The notes: generated from the sequence alone by a model not told the origin. A DNA stretch of 64,000 nucleotides from Kribbella sindirgiensis (GCF_004331435.1 NZ_SJKA01000008.1:248001-312000), one strand, 5' to 3'. Positions 31,322 to 39,973 are shown, counted from the first letter of the stretch. Program-made: numbers and translations.

Positions 31322-32403
31322 TGCGCTACCTCGGCCGGTACGACGTTCTCGCCATCGCGGCCCGCGTGCTGCGGTGCGACTCCGACGACGTCGTCCGCCG
31401 GTCGAATCTCGACGCGATCGATCGGGTATTGGACGGCGTACGGCTGACCGGGAGCCTCGCGGAATCGGCGGGAGTGCTGCTCGCGGGTCTCGTGCGGGCC
31501 AGGCCGTTCGCCGGGGCGAACCGGGTGGTGGCGGTCGCGGTCGTGCTGCAGTTCGTCTCGCTGAACCGCGCCGAGCTGCAACTCGAGCCGGTGACCGACG
31601 TCGACGACCTGCTCGATCGGATCGCGGCCGGCGACGCCGGGCACAGCGAAGCCGCTGCCTTCATCCGGAGCCGGCTCGAGCATCACCCGGTGACCGCCGA
31701 GGACCTGCAGGAGCATCTGGAGATCGACCTGCTCGACGGCCTCGGCGACCTACTGCAGGACTGGTGGAGGGGAGATCCGATGTACGAGAAGTTCACCGAA
31801 CCGGCGCGCCAGGTCATCGTGCTGGCACAGGACGAGGCCCGCCGGCTCGACCACGTGTACGTCGGCACCGAGCATCTCCTGCTCGGGCTGGTGACCTTGA
31901 GGCAGGGCGTCGCGTCCCGGGTGCTCGCCGACTTCGGCATCACGGCTCCGGCGGTGCGGGACCTGGTCGTGGAGATCATCGGCCGCGGCCGGAGCGGCGC
32001 GGCGGCGGGCGCGATCCCGTTCACCCCACGCGCGAAGAGCACCTTCGAGTTCGCGTGGGGTGAGGCGCGGGCGCGTGATGCGGATGTGGGGCCGGAGCAC
32101 CTGCTCCTCGGCGTACTCCACGACGGCGACGGGGTCGGCGGTCAGATCATCACCAAGCTCGCCGAGAGCACCGACGAGGTACGCCGCAAGCTCGAGAAGC
32201 GGCTGAACTGGCGCCGGCGGTCGGAGGATCTCGTCACGGGCATGCTGGCCGAGGACCCCGCCAACACGTGGACGACGTACGGCCGCCGGCATCACCTGCT
32301 CGCCGAACTCAATGCCGTCCTCGAGGAGAACGAGCGCCTGCACGAGCAGGTCGCGAAACTCCGCGACCTCCTCCGCCGCCACGACATCGACCCGGACAGC
32401 TGA
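31321..32403 (+). CDS. Doc/Fic-like domain joined to two Clp N-terminal repeats
   Basis: Residues 1-120 resemble Doc: MRYLGRYDVLAIAARVL, LAESAGVLLAGLVRARPFAG, ANRVVAVAVVLQFVSLN. The Fic motif is degenerate, with Arg in place of the catalytic His (RPFAGANR against HPFxxGNKR). Residues from 154 on form two Clp_N repeats: FTEPARQVIVLAQDEARRLD with HVYVGTEHLLLGLV, then STFEFAWGEARARDADVGPE with HLLLGVLHD. A short coiled coil (ELNAVLEENERLHEQVAKLR) closes the protein. An internal ATG at 31780 has GGAGGGGAG just before it, so a free 207-residue Clp_N protein could also be made. Doc toxins phosphorylate EF-Tu; activity here is doubtful. Confidence 0.8.
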   Translation: MRYLGRYDVLAIAARVLRCDSDDVVRRSNLDAIDRVLDGVRLTGSLAESAGVLLAGLVRARPFAGANRVVAVAVVLQFVSLNRAELQLEPVTDVDDLLDRIAAGDAGHSEAAAFIRSRLEHHPVTAEDLQEHLEIDLLDGLGDLLQDWWRGDPMYEKFTEPARQVIVLAQDEARRLDHVYVGTEHLLLGLVTLRQGVASRVLADFGITAPAVRDLVVEIIGRGRSGAAAGAIPFTPRAKSTFEFAWGEARARDADVGPEHLLLGVLHDGDGVGGQIITKLAESTDEVRRKLEKRLNWRRRSEDLVTGMLAEDPANTWTTYGRRHHLLAELNAVLEENERLHEQVAKLRDLLRRHDIDPDS

Positions 32404-32406
32404 GGC

Positions 32407-33276
32407 TCACGTCGCCGCCAGGCGCTTCTTCTCCTTCTCCACGTCGAAGTCGGCCGTGGGCCACTGCGGGTTCAGCTCCTTGAGCGTCTCCAAGAGGATC
32501 GTGGTGACGGCCCAGTTGCGGTACCACTTGCGGTCGCTCGGGATCACGTACCAGGGCGCGTCAGGCGTGTTGCAGCGCTCGATCGCGGCGTGGTACGCCT
32601 CCATGTAGTCCGGCCACAGCTGCCGTTCGTCGACGTCTCCCGGGTTGTACTTCCAGTGCTTGGTCGGGTCGTCGAGCCGCGCCTCGAGCCGGGCGCGCTG
32701 CTCCTCGGGCGAGATGTGCAGGTAGCACTTCACGATCGTCACGCCGCTCGCGGTCAGCTCGGCCTCGAACTCGTTGATCTGGTCGTACCGACGGGTCCAC
32801 ACGTTCGGCGTGACCAGTTCGCGCACCCGGGCGATCAGCACGTCCTCGTAGTGCGACCGGTCGAAGACCCCGATCATCCCGTGCCCCGGCACGGCCTGCC
32901 GGATCCGCCACAGGAACCCGCGGCGCTTCTCGGACGGCGTCGGCGCCTTGAACGACGTGATCTTCAGCCCCTGCGGGTCCATCAGTCCCGCACCGTGCCG
33001 GATCACCCCGCCCTTACCGGAGGTGTCCATCCCCTGCAGCACCAGCAGAATGCTCCGCTCGCCACCGGTCCGGCCCTCGGCGAACAGCCGCTCCTGCCAG
33101 TCCGAGACCTCGGCGCCGAGGGCGTCGAGGGCGAGCTTGCCGTCGTCCTTGGTCCCGCTGAAACCCGCCGTCGCGCGGGTGTCGTACTTCGTCAGGTCGA
33201 CCTCGCCGGCCGGCACCCGCAGCTGCTCCCGCAGTCCCCCACCGGCTGACTTCTCGCCCTTCTTCTGCTTCGCCAT
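32407..33276 (-). CDS. ppk2: Polyphosphate kinase 2 family protein
   Basis: The 289-residue enzyme uses polyphosphate to phosphorylate nucleotides. It has Walker A LVLQGMDTSGKGGVIRHGAG, the PPK2 block ITSFKAPTPSEKRRGFLWRI, Walker B VFDRSHYEDVLIARV, and the lid/C-terminal region KCYLHISPEEQRARLEARLD, DPTKHWKYNPGD and VIPSDRKWYRNW. Size and motifs fit a single-domain class. Whether it acts on NMP or NDP cannot be told. It faces the Doc-Clp gene with 3 bp between stops. Confidence 0.93.
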   Translation of the reverse strand: MAKQKKGEKSAGGGLREQLRVPAGEVDLTKYDTRATAGFSGTKDDGKLALDALGAEVSDWQERLFAEGRTGGERSILLVLQGMDTSGKGGVIRHGAGLMDPQGLKITSFKAPTPSEKRRGFLWRIRQAVPGHGMIGVFDRSHYEDVLIARVRELVTPNVWTRRYDQINEFEAELTASGVTIVKCYLHISPEEQRARLEARLDDPTKHWKYNPGDVDERQLWPDYMEAYHAAIERCNTPDAPWYVIPSDRKWYRNWAVTTILLETLKELNPQWPTADFDVEKEKKRLAAT

Positions 33277-33290
33277 AAGGTCATCCTGCC

Positions 33291-34010
33291 CTATTCGTCA
33301 CCGGGTTCCCCGGAGGTCCGGCGCGCACGATCGCGCCGGATTGCGCGAACGCACTCGGCGATGGTGATCGCGACCACGCCGGCGACGAACGCGGTCACCG
33401 CCCACGCCATCCCGCCCACCACGGCCAGATCGCATTGGTTGCTGCCGTCGTCGCACTCGGTGGATTCATAGACCGAGATGCCGATCGCGAAGGCCAGCAG
33501 CGTCAGCACTGCCGTCCCACACAGGTACAGCCAGGCACGGACCATCCACCGTCGCTCCTGATGCACCCGGTACTTCTGCCGCTCGGCGTCCGCTGCCCGC
33601 AACTCCTCGGCCATCGGGCCGGGCCCATCGGGCTCAGCAGGCTGCGCGCCGGTGGCGATCAGCCCAAAGCCGGTCAGCCCGAGCACGAACTCGAACAGCA
33701 CGAGGCCACCCTCGTCCCGATGCCAGACGAATCGGAAGCCGTCGTCGCCGACGAGTTGCCAGAGCACACCGGCGAACAGAACGACCAGCGCGATCCCGGT
33801 CCGGAGCCGGGCCTTCGGCTCGGGCCAGGCGACCACGATCGAAGCCACCGCCGCGACGATCGCCAGCAGGCCGAGCGGCAGGATCCACTCCCCGCCGCCG
33901 ACCCCGGACGTGTCGTCGAACTGCACGAACCTCCCCGCGAACAGGAAGCCGAGTCCCAAGGCGAGCAGCACCAGCGAGACGCCCGTACGTCGCTGTCCGT
34001 GCAGACTCAT
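33291..34010 (-). CDS. Multi-pass membrane protein of unknown function
   Basis: The 239-residue protein has about six hydrophobic helices, among them GVSLVLLALGLGFLFAGRFV, ILPLGLLAIVAAVASIVVAW, GIALVVLFAGVLWQLVG, LFEFVLGLTGFGLIATGA, and two near the end (YLCGTAVLTLLAFAIGISVY; VGGMAWAVTAFVAGVVAITI). A charged loop (EELRAADAERQKYRVHQERR) divides the two halves. I recognise no family. It lies 14 bp before the PPK2 start and 12 bp after zapE on the same strand, so it may share their transcript. Confidence 0.7.
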   Translation of the reverse strand: MSLHGQRRTGVSLVLLALGLGFLFAGRFVQFDDTSGVGGGEWILPLGLLAIVAAVASIVVAWPEPKARLRTGIALVVLFAGVLWQLVGDDGFRFVWHRDEGGLVLFEFVLGLTGFGLIATGAQPAEPDGPGPMAEELRAADAERQKYRVHQERRWMVRAWLYLCGTAVLTLLAFAIGISVYESTECDDGSNQCDLAVVGGMAWAVTAFVAGVVAITIAECVRAIRRDRARRTSGEPGDE

Positions 34011-34022
34011 ACCCTCAGGAAA

Positions 34023-35033
34023 TCACGCGGTACGGGCCAACGCGATGAGTCTCGACAGAGCGCGGAGGTACTTCTTGCGGTAGCCGCCTTTGAGCATGTC
34101 CGCGGAGAACAGCTGGTCGAGAGGTACGCCGCCCGCGAGGAGCGGCAGGTTGCGGTCGTACAGGCGGTCCGCGAGCACCACCATCCGCAACGCCACGTTC
34201 TCGTCGGTCAGCGGCCGTACGTCGGTGATCGCCACCGTCTCGATCCCGTCGAGCAGAGCGCCGTACTTGCTCGGATGCAGCTCAGCCAGATGCCGGTGCA
34301 GGTCGACGAAGTGGTCGCAGGACGCGTTCGCGCGGACCGCGGCCTCCTGCTCGACCTTCTCGTCGGGCCACGGATCCGGCGCCACCGGGAGCCCGCGATG
34401 GCGGTAGTCGGGCCCGTCCACCCGCCGTACGTCGAACCGCGCGGAGAGCCCCTGGATCTCGCGGAGGAAGTCGACCGCCTGGAACCGGCCCTCGCCGAGC
34501 TTGTCGGGCAGCGTGTTCGAGGTCGCCGCGAACTCGACGCCGGCCTCGACGAGCTGGCCCAGCAGCCGCGAGATCAGCATCGTGTCGCCGGGATCGTCCA
34601 GCTCGAACTCGTCGACGCAGATCAGCCGGTACGACGACAGCGCCTCGACCGCGGTGCGCAGCCCGAGAGCACCGACCAGGTTGGTGAGCTCGACGAACGT
34701 GCAGTACATCTTTGGGCCGGCCGCCTCGTGCCAGAGCGAAGCGAGCAGGTGGGTCTTGCCAACACCGAATCCGCCGTCGAGATAGACGCCCGGCTTGTCC
34801 GGGGACTCGCTGCGTCCGCGCAACCGTGACCACAGCGACGGCGCCGGCCGCGGCCCGGCCAGCTTCTCGGCGCGCGCCACCAGCACCGCGAGCGCCTCCG
34901 CCTGCGAGGGCTCGTCCGGATCCGGGCGGTACGTGCCGAACCGGACGTCGGCGAACCGCGGCGGCGGCACGCACTCGGACAACAGCCGATCCGCCCCCAC
35001 CACCGGCCACACCTCACTCAACCGCACCACCAT
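34023..35033 (-). CDS. zapE: ZapE/AFG1-like ATPase
   Basis: The 336-residue P-loop ATPase has Walker A VYLDGGFGVGKTHLLASLWH, Walker B YRLICVDEFELDDPGD, sensor-like AATSNTLPDKLGEGRF, and a C-terminal part with FVDLHRHLAELHPSKYG. In proteobacteria ZapE modulates the FtsZ ring; mitochondrial AFG1 assists respiratory-complex turnover. ATG 35033 is chosen because TAGGGT (minus strand, 35041-35046) ends 7 nt before it, suggesting a leaderless start. Actinobacterial function is inferred from the family. Confidence 0.9.
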   Translation of the reverse strand: MVVRLSEVWPVVGADRLLSECVPPPRFADVRFGTYRPDPDEPSQAEALAVLVARAEKLAGPRPAPSLWSRLRGRSESPDKPGVYLDGGFGVGKTHLLASLWHEAAGPKMYCTFVELTNLVGALGLRTAVEALSSYRLICVDEFELDDPGDTMLISRLLGQLVEAGVEFAATSNTLPDKLGEGRFQAVDFLREIQGLSARFDVRRVDGPDYRHRGLPVAPDPWPDEKVEQEAAVRANASCDHFVDLHRHLAELHPSKYGALLDGIETVAITDVRPLTDENVALRMVVLADRLYDRNLPLLAGGVPLDQLFSADMLKGGYRKKYLRALSRLIALARTA

Positions 35034-35057
35034 GCGCCCAACCCTAACCACTCCACT

Positions 35058-35110
35058 TTGAGCACCCACCAACCAAGAATCAGCCGCCGAAATGGTTGGT
35101 GCGGGCACAA
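35058..35110. repeat. 53-bp palindromic element, copy 2
   Basis: TTGAGCACCCACCAACCA (35058-35075) and TGGTTGGTGCGGGCACAA (35093-35110) flank a 17-nt loop that shares GAATC with copy 1 at 20221-20273. It lies in the divergent region between zapE and the sugar operon, 22 bp from the ROK operator. Confidence 0.7.
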
Positions 35111-35132
35111 AGATGCTGCTGTGGCCTTGACC

Positions 35133-35157
35133 ACTTTCTTACTTTCAGTTAGGAAGT
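35133..35157. promoter_or_regulatory. ROK operator of the sugar ABC operon
   Basis: ACTTTCTTAC-N5-GTTAGGAAGT, a 25-bp imperfect palindrome 27 bp before the binding-protein start. It matches the site before the ROK gene (42551-42575) in length and in both outer arms, which ties this operon to that repressor. Confidence 0.7.
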
Positions 35158-35184
35158 TGAGTAGGCGATCGTGAGGAGTCTCCG

Positions 35185-36486
35185 ATGAGCGAACAGCACG
35201 TGCGGCGGCGGACGGTTCTGAAAGGCGCGGTGGGAGCGGTTGGGCTCGGGGCTGCGCTGGCCGCTTGTGGGGGCAGTGACAGCGGGGGCGGCACCACGAG
35301 CGGCGGGAAGGCCGTGGTCCGGATGTGGTCCTGGTACAACGACCAGGAGGACCAGTTCCCGAAGCTGATCAGCGCGTTCGAGGCCGCGCACGGCAACATC
35401 AAGATCGAGAACCGGATCTTCGGCACCCCGGACCAGTACCTGCCCGCGTTGCAGGCGGCGGTCGCGGGCGGCGACGTACCGGAGATCTTCGCGCCGCACA
35501 CGCGGGCGCTGACCTACGGCACCGGCGGGGTGTCGGCCGACCTGAAGCAGGAGCTCGGCGACGACTTCCTGAAGGACTTCTTCGACTCGGCCAACCAGGA
35601 GTACACGCTGGACGGCAAGCAGTACGCCGTCGGCTGGATGGCGCAGACGTTCGGGCTGTTCTACAACCCGGACCTGCTCAGGAACGCCGGCGTCGCGGAG
35701 GACGGTATCGAGACCTGGGACGACCTGATCGCGGCGGCCGCGAAGATCAAGGCGACCGGCAGGTTCCCGGTGGCGCTCAGCTGCAATCCCACCACCAGCT
35801 CGCTGGACTTCTTCCTGCCGCTGATCACCCAGGTCGCCGACGACCCGACGTACTACCTGAAGCTCGACCAGCTCAAGGACGGCGCGACGTACGAGGACCC
35901 GAAGGTGGTCCAGGCGATCGAGCTGCAGCAGAAGATCGTCAAGGCCGGTGTGTTCCAGCCGGGTACCACCGGCACCAGCGGCGACCAGGCGCCGCAGATC
36001 TTCTACACCGGGAAGTCCGCGATGCTGTTCAACGGCAGCTGGACGCCGCAGGGGCTGACCAAGGACGCGACACCGGCGTTCAACAAGTTGTACAAGGTGA
36101 TGAAGACGCCGGCGATCGCGCCCGGCATGCGGCACTGGACGGCGAACCAGGCGGGCGCCGGGTGGGCGGTGTCGGCGACCAGCAAGAACAAGGACGCCGC
36201 GCTGGAGTTCCTGAAGTTCATGTACTCGGCCGAGCAGTACTCCCCCACGATGAACGAGTCGAACTCGATGCCGGCCACCAAGAGCGCCGCGCAGCGGATC
36301 GAGTTGCCGATCATGAAGCAGATGACGTCGTGGCTGCTCGACGGCGACGGCTGCCCGCACATCCCGTTCGGTCCCGGGTCGGTGGCGGCCGGCGATCCGC
36401 TGGCGAAGATCTTCGACGGCAGCGGCGAGCCGGCGGCGGTCGCCAAGGCGATGCAGCAGGCGGTGCAGAACGCCAAGGGCGGCTGA
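35185..36486 (+). CDS. Sugar ABC transporter substrate-binding lipoprotein
   Basis: The 433-residue CUT1-type binding protein has an N-terminal signal with twin arginines (HVRRRTVLKGAVGAVGLGAA) and lipobox LAAC (Cys near residue 32), so it is membrane-anchored outside the cell. A Ser/Gly linker precedes VVRMWSWYNDQEDQFPKLIS and later YAVGWMAQTFGLFYNPDLLR and AMLFNGSWTPQGL, typical of extracellular solute-binding family 1. It opens an operon with two permeases and a GH1 beta-glucosidase, so a beta-glucoside such as cellobiose is the likely ligand. Confidence 0.92.
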   Translation: MSEQHVRRRTVLKGAVGAVGLGAALAACGGSDSGGGTTSGGKAVVRMWSWYNDQEDQFPKLISAFEAAHGNIKIENRIFGTPDQYLPALQAAVAGGDVPEIFAPHTRALTYGTGGVSADLKQELGDDFLKDFFDSANQEYTLDGKQYAVGWMAQTFGLFYNPDLLRNAGVAEDGIETWDDLIAAAAKIKATGRFPVALSCNPTTSSLDFFLPLITQVADDPTYYLKLDQLKDGATYEDPKVVQAIELQQKIVKAGVFQPGTTGTSGDQAPQIFYTGKSAMLFNGSWTPQGLTKDATPAFNKLYKVMKTPAIAPGMRHWTANQAGAGWAVSATSKNKDAALEFLKFMYSAEQYSPTMNESNSMPATKSAAQRIELPIMKQMTSWLLDGDGCPHIPFGPGSVAAGDPLAKIFDGSGEPAAVAKAMQQAVQNAKGG

Positions 36487-36490
36487 CTGG

Positions 36491-37408
36491 ATGCGCGCCG
36501 GTCACCTCCTCGGAACACCCCTCAGAAAATCACAGCGGATCGCGGGTTACGCCTTCATCCTGCCGACGTTCGTGCTGTTCCTGGCGTTCGTGCTGTGGCC
36601 GATCCTCTACACGGCGTACCTGAGCCTGACCTCGTGGGGCGGGTTCGGGGCGCCGCGGTTCGTGCAGTTCGACAACTACAGCCGGATGCTGCACGATCCG
36701 GTGGCCCGCCGGGCGCTGCTCGTCACCCTGGTGCTGACCGGCGTGACGACGGCGGTCCTGACCTTCCTCGGCCTGGTCACGGCGGTGCTGGTGAACGTGA
36801 TCTGGCCGAAGGTCGGTGTCGTCGTCCGGACCATCCTGTTCATTCCCGGGATCGTGTCGTTCGTGGTGTCGGCGGTGCTCTGGAAGCTGATCTACGACCC
36901 GAACATCGGCACACTGAACCGGTTGCTCGGGGCAATCGGTCTGGACGGCCTGCAGCACCCGTGGCTGGCCGACCACAAGACCGTGCTGCCCGCGATCGTC
37001 GTGGTGACGGTCTGGGGCGGACTCGGCTTCACCATGCTGATCTACTTCGCCGGGCTGCAGAGCATCGATCCGAACCTGTACGAGGCCGCGGCCATGGACG
37101 GGGCCAACACGGTCCAGCAGTTCCGCCACATCACGGTCCCGAGTCTGCGGATCGTGACCGGCCTGATCGTCAGCCTCGGGCTGCTCAACGGGTTCAAGGC
37201 GTTCGACGTGATCTTCGTGATGACCGGCGGCGGGCCGAACCACGCCAGCGAAGTACTCGGCACCTATCTCTACTCGCTGGCCTTCGGTACGACGTCCGGC
37301 TCGATCCCGCAACTGGGGTACGCCAGCGCGTTCAGCGTGGTGACGATGGTGCTCTGCACGCTCGCGGTGATCGCGCAGCTCTGGCTGACCCGGAGGGCGG
37401 ACCGATGA
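36491..37408 (+). CDS. Sugar ABC transporter permease (MalF/UgpA type)
   Basis: The 305-residue inner-membrane protein has six predicted helices, including YAFILPTFVLFLAFVLWPIL at the N-terminus. The cytosolic EAA loop reads NLYEAAAMDGANTVQQFRHI, the contact site for the ATPase. No ATP-binding gene is present in the operon; actinobacterial CUT1 systems commonly share an MsiK ATPase encoded elsewhere. It starts 5 bp after the binding-protein gene and ends in a 4-bp overlap with the next permease. Confidence 0.93.
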   Translation: MRAGHLLGTPLRKSQRIAGYAFILPTFVLFLAFVLWPILYTAYLSLTSWGGFGAPRFVQFDNYSRMLHDPVARRALLVTLVLTGVTTAVLTFLGLVTAVLVNVIWPKVGVVVRTILFIPGIVSFVVSAVLWKLIYDPNIGTLNRLLGAIGLDGLQHPWLADHKTVLPAIVVVTVWGGLGFTMLIYFAGLQSIDPNLYEAAAMDGANTVQQFRHITVPSLRIVTGLIVSLGLLNGFKAFDVIFVMTGGGPNHASEVLGTYLYSLAFGTTSGSIPQLGYASAFSVVTMVLCTLAVIAQLWLTRRADR

Positions 37409-38229
37409 GGAAACCGTGGGCCGGAAAATCCTTCGCGACTTTCGTACTGTTTCCGTTCTGTGTCCTGATGGCGTTTCCGTTCGGCTGGATGCTGCTGACG
37501 TCGCTGCGGGAGCAGAACACGATCTTCAACGGCCCGATCATCCCGCGGAAGCTCACCGGTACGGCGTACCGGGACGCCTGGACGTCGATCGAGTTCCCGC
37601 TGCATTTCTGGAACAGCGTGTGGATCACGTCGGTGACGGTGATCGGCGTACTCGTCTTCGCCACGCTCAGCGGGTACGCGTTCGCGAAGCTGGACTTCCC
37701 GTTCCGGAACACGCTTTTCGTCCTCCTGCTGACGACGCTGATGATGCCGTCGACGGCGCTGATCATCCCGCTCTACCTCGAGCTCAAGTCGTTCGGTCTG
37801 CTCGACAGTCAGGCCGGTCTACTGGTGCTGTACATCTCCGGATCGGCGCCGTTCGCGATGTTCCTGATGCGGGCGTTCTTCCAGACGCTGCCCGACGAGC
37901 TGATCGAGGCGGCCCGGGTCGACGGCGGCAGCGAGCTGACGATCTTCCGGCGGGTGATCCTGCCGCTCACCAGGCCCGGCATCGCGACCGTGGTGATCTT
38001 CCAGTTCCTGTCCACCTGGAACGAGTTCCTGATCGCCAACACGGTCCTGCGGAACACCGACTCGCTGCCGCTGCAGCCGGTGCTGTTCACGCTGATGGGC
38101 CAGTACTCCACGAACTGGCCGGCGCTCACCGCCGGCCTCACGTTGTCCGTCGTACCGGTCGTGATCGTCTACGTCCGGATGCAGCGGCAGTTCGTCGCCG
38201 GGATGATGCTCGGCGCCGTCAAGAATTAG
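37405..38229 (+). CDS. Sugar ABC transporter permease (MalG/UgpE type)
   Basis: The 274-residue partner permease starts MRKPWAGKSFATFVLFPFCV and contains PTALIIPLYLELKSFGLLD-like MalG features (MPSTALIIPLYLELKSFGLL). Its EAA loop is ELIEAARVDGGSELTIFRRV. A transmembrane segment, LTAGLTLSVVPVVIVYVRMQ, lies near the end. It forms the heterodimeric channel with the preceding permease and overlaps its stop codon (ATGA). Confidence 0.93.
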   Translation: MRKPWAGKSFATFVLFPFCVLMAFPFGWMLLTSLREQNTIFNGPIIPRKLTGTAYRDAWTSIEFPLHFWNSVWITSVTVIGVLVFATLSGYAFAKLDFPFRNTLFVLLLTTLMMPSTALIIPLYLELKSFGLLDSQAGLLVLYISGSAPFAMFLMRAFFQTLPDELIEAARVDGGSELTIFRRVILPLTRPGIATVVIFQFLSTWNEFLIANTVLRNTDSLPLQPVLFTLMGQYSTNWPALTAGLTLSVVPVVIVYVRMQRQFVAGMMLGAVKN

Positions 38230-38237
38230 GAGCTTGG

Positions 38238-39023
38238 ATGCCGATCAAGAACGTCGTGGTCAACTGCACCGACGTGCAGCGCTCCGTCGAGTTCTACACC
38301 ACCTTCCTCGAACTCCGCCCGGTCGGCGAACCGACCGCCGAGCGAGCCGTCCTGGACGCGGTGACCGCGACCGTCGAACTGCGGGCCGTCGGCAACGGCC
38401 GCGAGCAGAGCACCTGGTCACCGGACGATCTGCAGAAGGGTTTCCGGCACATCGGCTTCAAGGTGGACCGGATCGACGAGCGGGCCGGTGTCCTCAAGGA
38501 CGCCGGGGTGGAGTTCAAGCTCGACCCGCTCGATGCCGAGGGCAACGTCCGGATCTGCTTCTTCTACGACCCGGACGGGACGCTGCTCGAGATGATCCAG
38601 GGCGACCTGCAGTACGCCGAGATCCTGGACGCGGACGGGGTGGCGCGGGAACGCGCGCTCGGCGTACCGGCCCGCCCGCGGTTCGACCACGTGGCCGTCA
38701 CGATCGAGGACCGCGACGCCACCGCCGCGCACTACCACGAGCGCCACGGCTTCGACTTCATCGGAACCATCGAGCAGCCGCACGACGTCCGCGGTTTCCA
38801 CATCGGCTACCTCAAGGGCGGCGACACCGTTCTCGAGGTCTTCACCTACGACGTCCCCAAGACCTCGCGGGACCCGCAACTCGACGTCGCGGGGTTCGCG
38901 TACGCCGAACTCGCGGGCGACCCGGCTGACCTGCTCGGCCTGCCGGTCGCGATCTCGCCGGACGGGACGAAGGTCTACGTCGACCCCGACGGGTTCACGT
39001 ACGCCGTAGGCTCCGGCGCATGA
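38238..39023 (+). CDS. VOC-superfamily protein (two glyoxalase-like domains)
   Basis: The 261-residue protein contains two vicinal-oxygen-chelate modules. The first (1-120) has NVVVNCTDVQRSVEFYTTFL, FRHIGFKVDRI and FFYDPDGTLLEMIQ. The second (about 145-255) has FDHVAVTIEDRDATAAHYHE and KVYVDPDGF. VOC proteins bind a metal and act as dioxygenases, isomerases or resistance proteins. Within a sugar operon a role in sugar-acid or aldose processing is only a guess. AGGAG precedes the ATG; the stop overlaps the aldo/keto reductase start by 4 bp. Confidence 0.85.
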   Translation: MPIKNVVVNCTDVQRSVEFYTTFLELRPVGEPTAERAVLDAVTATVELRAVGNGREQSTWSPDDLQKGFRHIGFKVDRIDERAGVLKDAGVEFKLDPLDAEGNVRICFFYDPDGTLLEMIQGDLQYAEILDADGVARERALGVPARPRFDHVAVTIEDRDATAAHYHERHGFDFIGTIEQPHDVRGFHIGYLKGGDTVLEVFTYDVPKTSRDPQLDVAGFAYAELAGDPADLLGLPVAISPDGTKVYVDPDGFTYAVGSGA

Positions 39024-39973
39024 CAGACGACACACAGGGCAACTGGCTCCGTCCGCTGGGTTCGACCGGTCTCACCGTCTCCGCCGTCGGCGCCGGCGGC
39101 AGCGGGATCGCCGGCATGCCCGCCGTCTTCGGGTACGACGTCACGGCCCAGGAGGCGGTCGACCTGGTCCTGCGCGTGTTCGACAGCCCCCTGACTTGGA
39201 TCGACACCTCCAACGGGTACGGCGACGGCTCCAGCGAGACCCGGATCGGGCAGGCGATCCGCGAGTACGGCGGACTCCCCGAGGGATTCCTGGTGGTGAC
39301 GAAGGTCGACGCGAAGGACGGCGACTACTCCGGCGCGCGCGTCCGTGCGAGCGTGGCCGAGAGCAAGGAACGGCTCGGGCTGGACGAACTGCCGCTGGTC
39401 CACCTGCACGACCCCGAGGCCCACGACTTCGAGTCGATGCGCGACGCCGTCGATACGCTGATGCAACTGCGCGCCGACGGGGAGATCGGGCACGTCGGCC
39501 TGGCCGGCGGCGACACGCGGGAGCTGTCCCGGTACCTGGATCTCGGCGGGTTCGAAGTACTGCTCGTGCACAACCGCTGGAGCCTGGTCGACCACTCGGC
39601 CGGCGGCATCTTCCAGCGGGCCCGCGCGGAGGGCATCGCGGTGGTGAACGCGGCGGTCTACGGCGGCGGGATCCTCGCGAACCCGGCCGGCGCGACGAAG
39701 TACGCCTACCGCGAGGCGCCGGCCGCGGTCCTGCAGGCCGTGGCGGAGATGGACAAGGCGTGCCAGGAGTACGGCACCGACCTCGCGACGGCCGCGCTCC
39801 GGCACTCGATCGACGACCCGGGCATCGCCGGCACCGTCGTCGGCATCAGCAAGCCGGCCCGTGTCGACGCGCTGCTCGCTGCCCAGGATGCGGACCTGCC
39901 CGACGAACTGCTTAACCGGTTAGGTAGCCTGCTGCCGGACAGGCAGTACTGGGTCGAGAAGGAGACGACGTGA
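39020..39973 (+). CDS. Aldo/keto reductase (aldose-dehydrogenase-like)
   Basis: The 317-residue TIM-barrel oxidoreductase opens WLRPLGSTGLTVSAVGAGGS. It continues TWIDTSNGYGDGSSETRIG (catalytic Asp and Tyr), LVVTKVDAKDG (Lys) and LPLVHLHDPEA (His). This pattern is close to L-fucose/D-threo-aldose 1-dehydrogenases. It probably oxidises a sugar brought in by the ABC system, with NAD(P). Both ends overlap neighbours by 4 bp, so it is firmly inside the operon. Confidence 0.88.
   Translation: MTDDTQGNWLRPLGSTGLTVSAVGAGGSGIAGMPAVFGYDVTAQEAVDLVLRVFDSPLTWIDTSNGYGDGSSETRIGQAIREYGGLPEGFLVVTKVDAKDGDYSGARVRASVAESKERLGLDELPLVHLHDPEAHDFESMRDAVDTLMQLRADGEIGHVGLAGGDTRELSRYLDLGGFEVLLVHNRWSLVDHSAGGIFQRARAEGIAVVNAAVYGGGILANPAGATKYAYREAPAAVLQAVAEMDKACQEYGTDLATAALRHSIDDPGIAGTVVGISKPARVDALLAAQDADLPDELLNRLGSLLPDRQYWVEKETT

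Noticed and set aside
31321..32403. Plain active Doc toxin gene
   Set aside because: The catalytic His of the Fic motif is Arg and two thirds of the protein is Clp_N-like, so an ordinary Doc toxin call would mislead.
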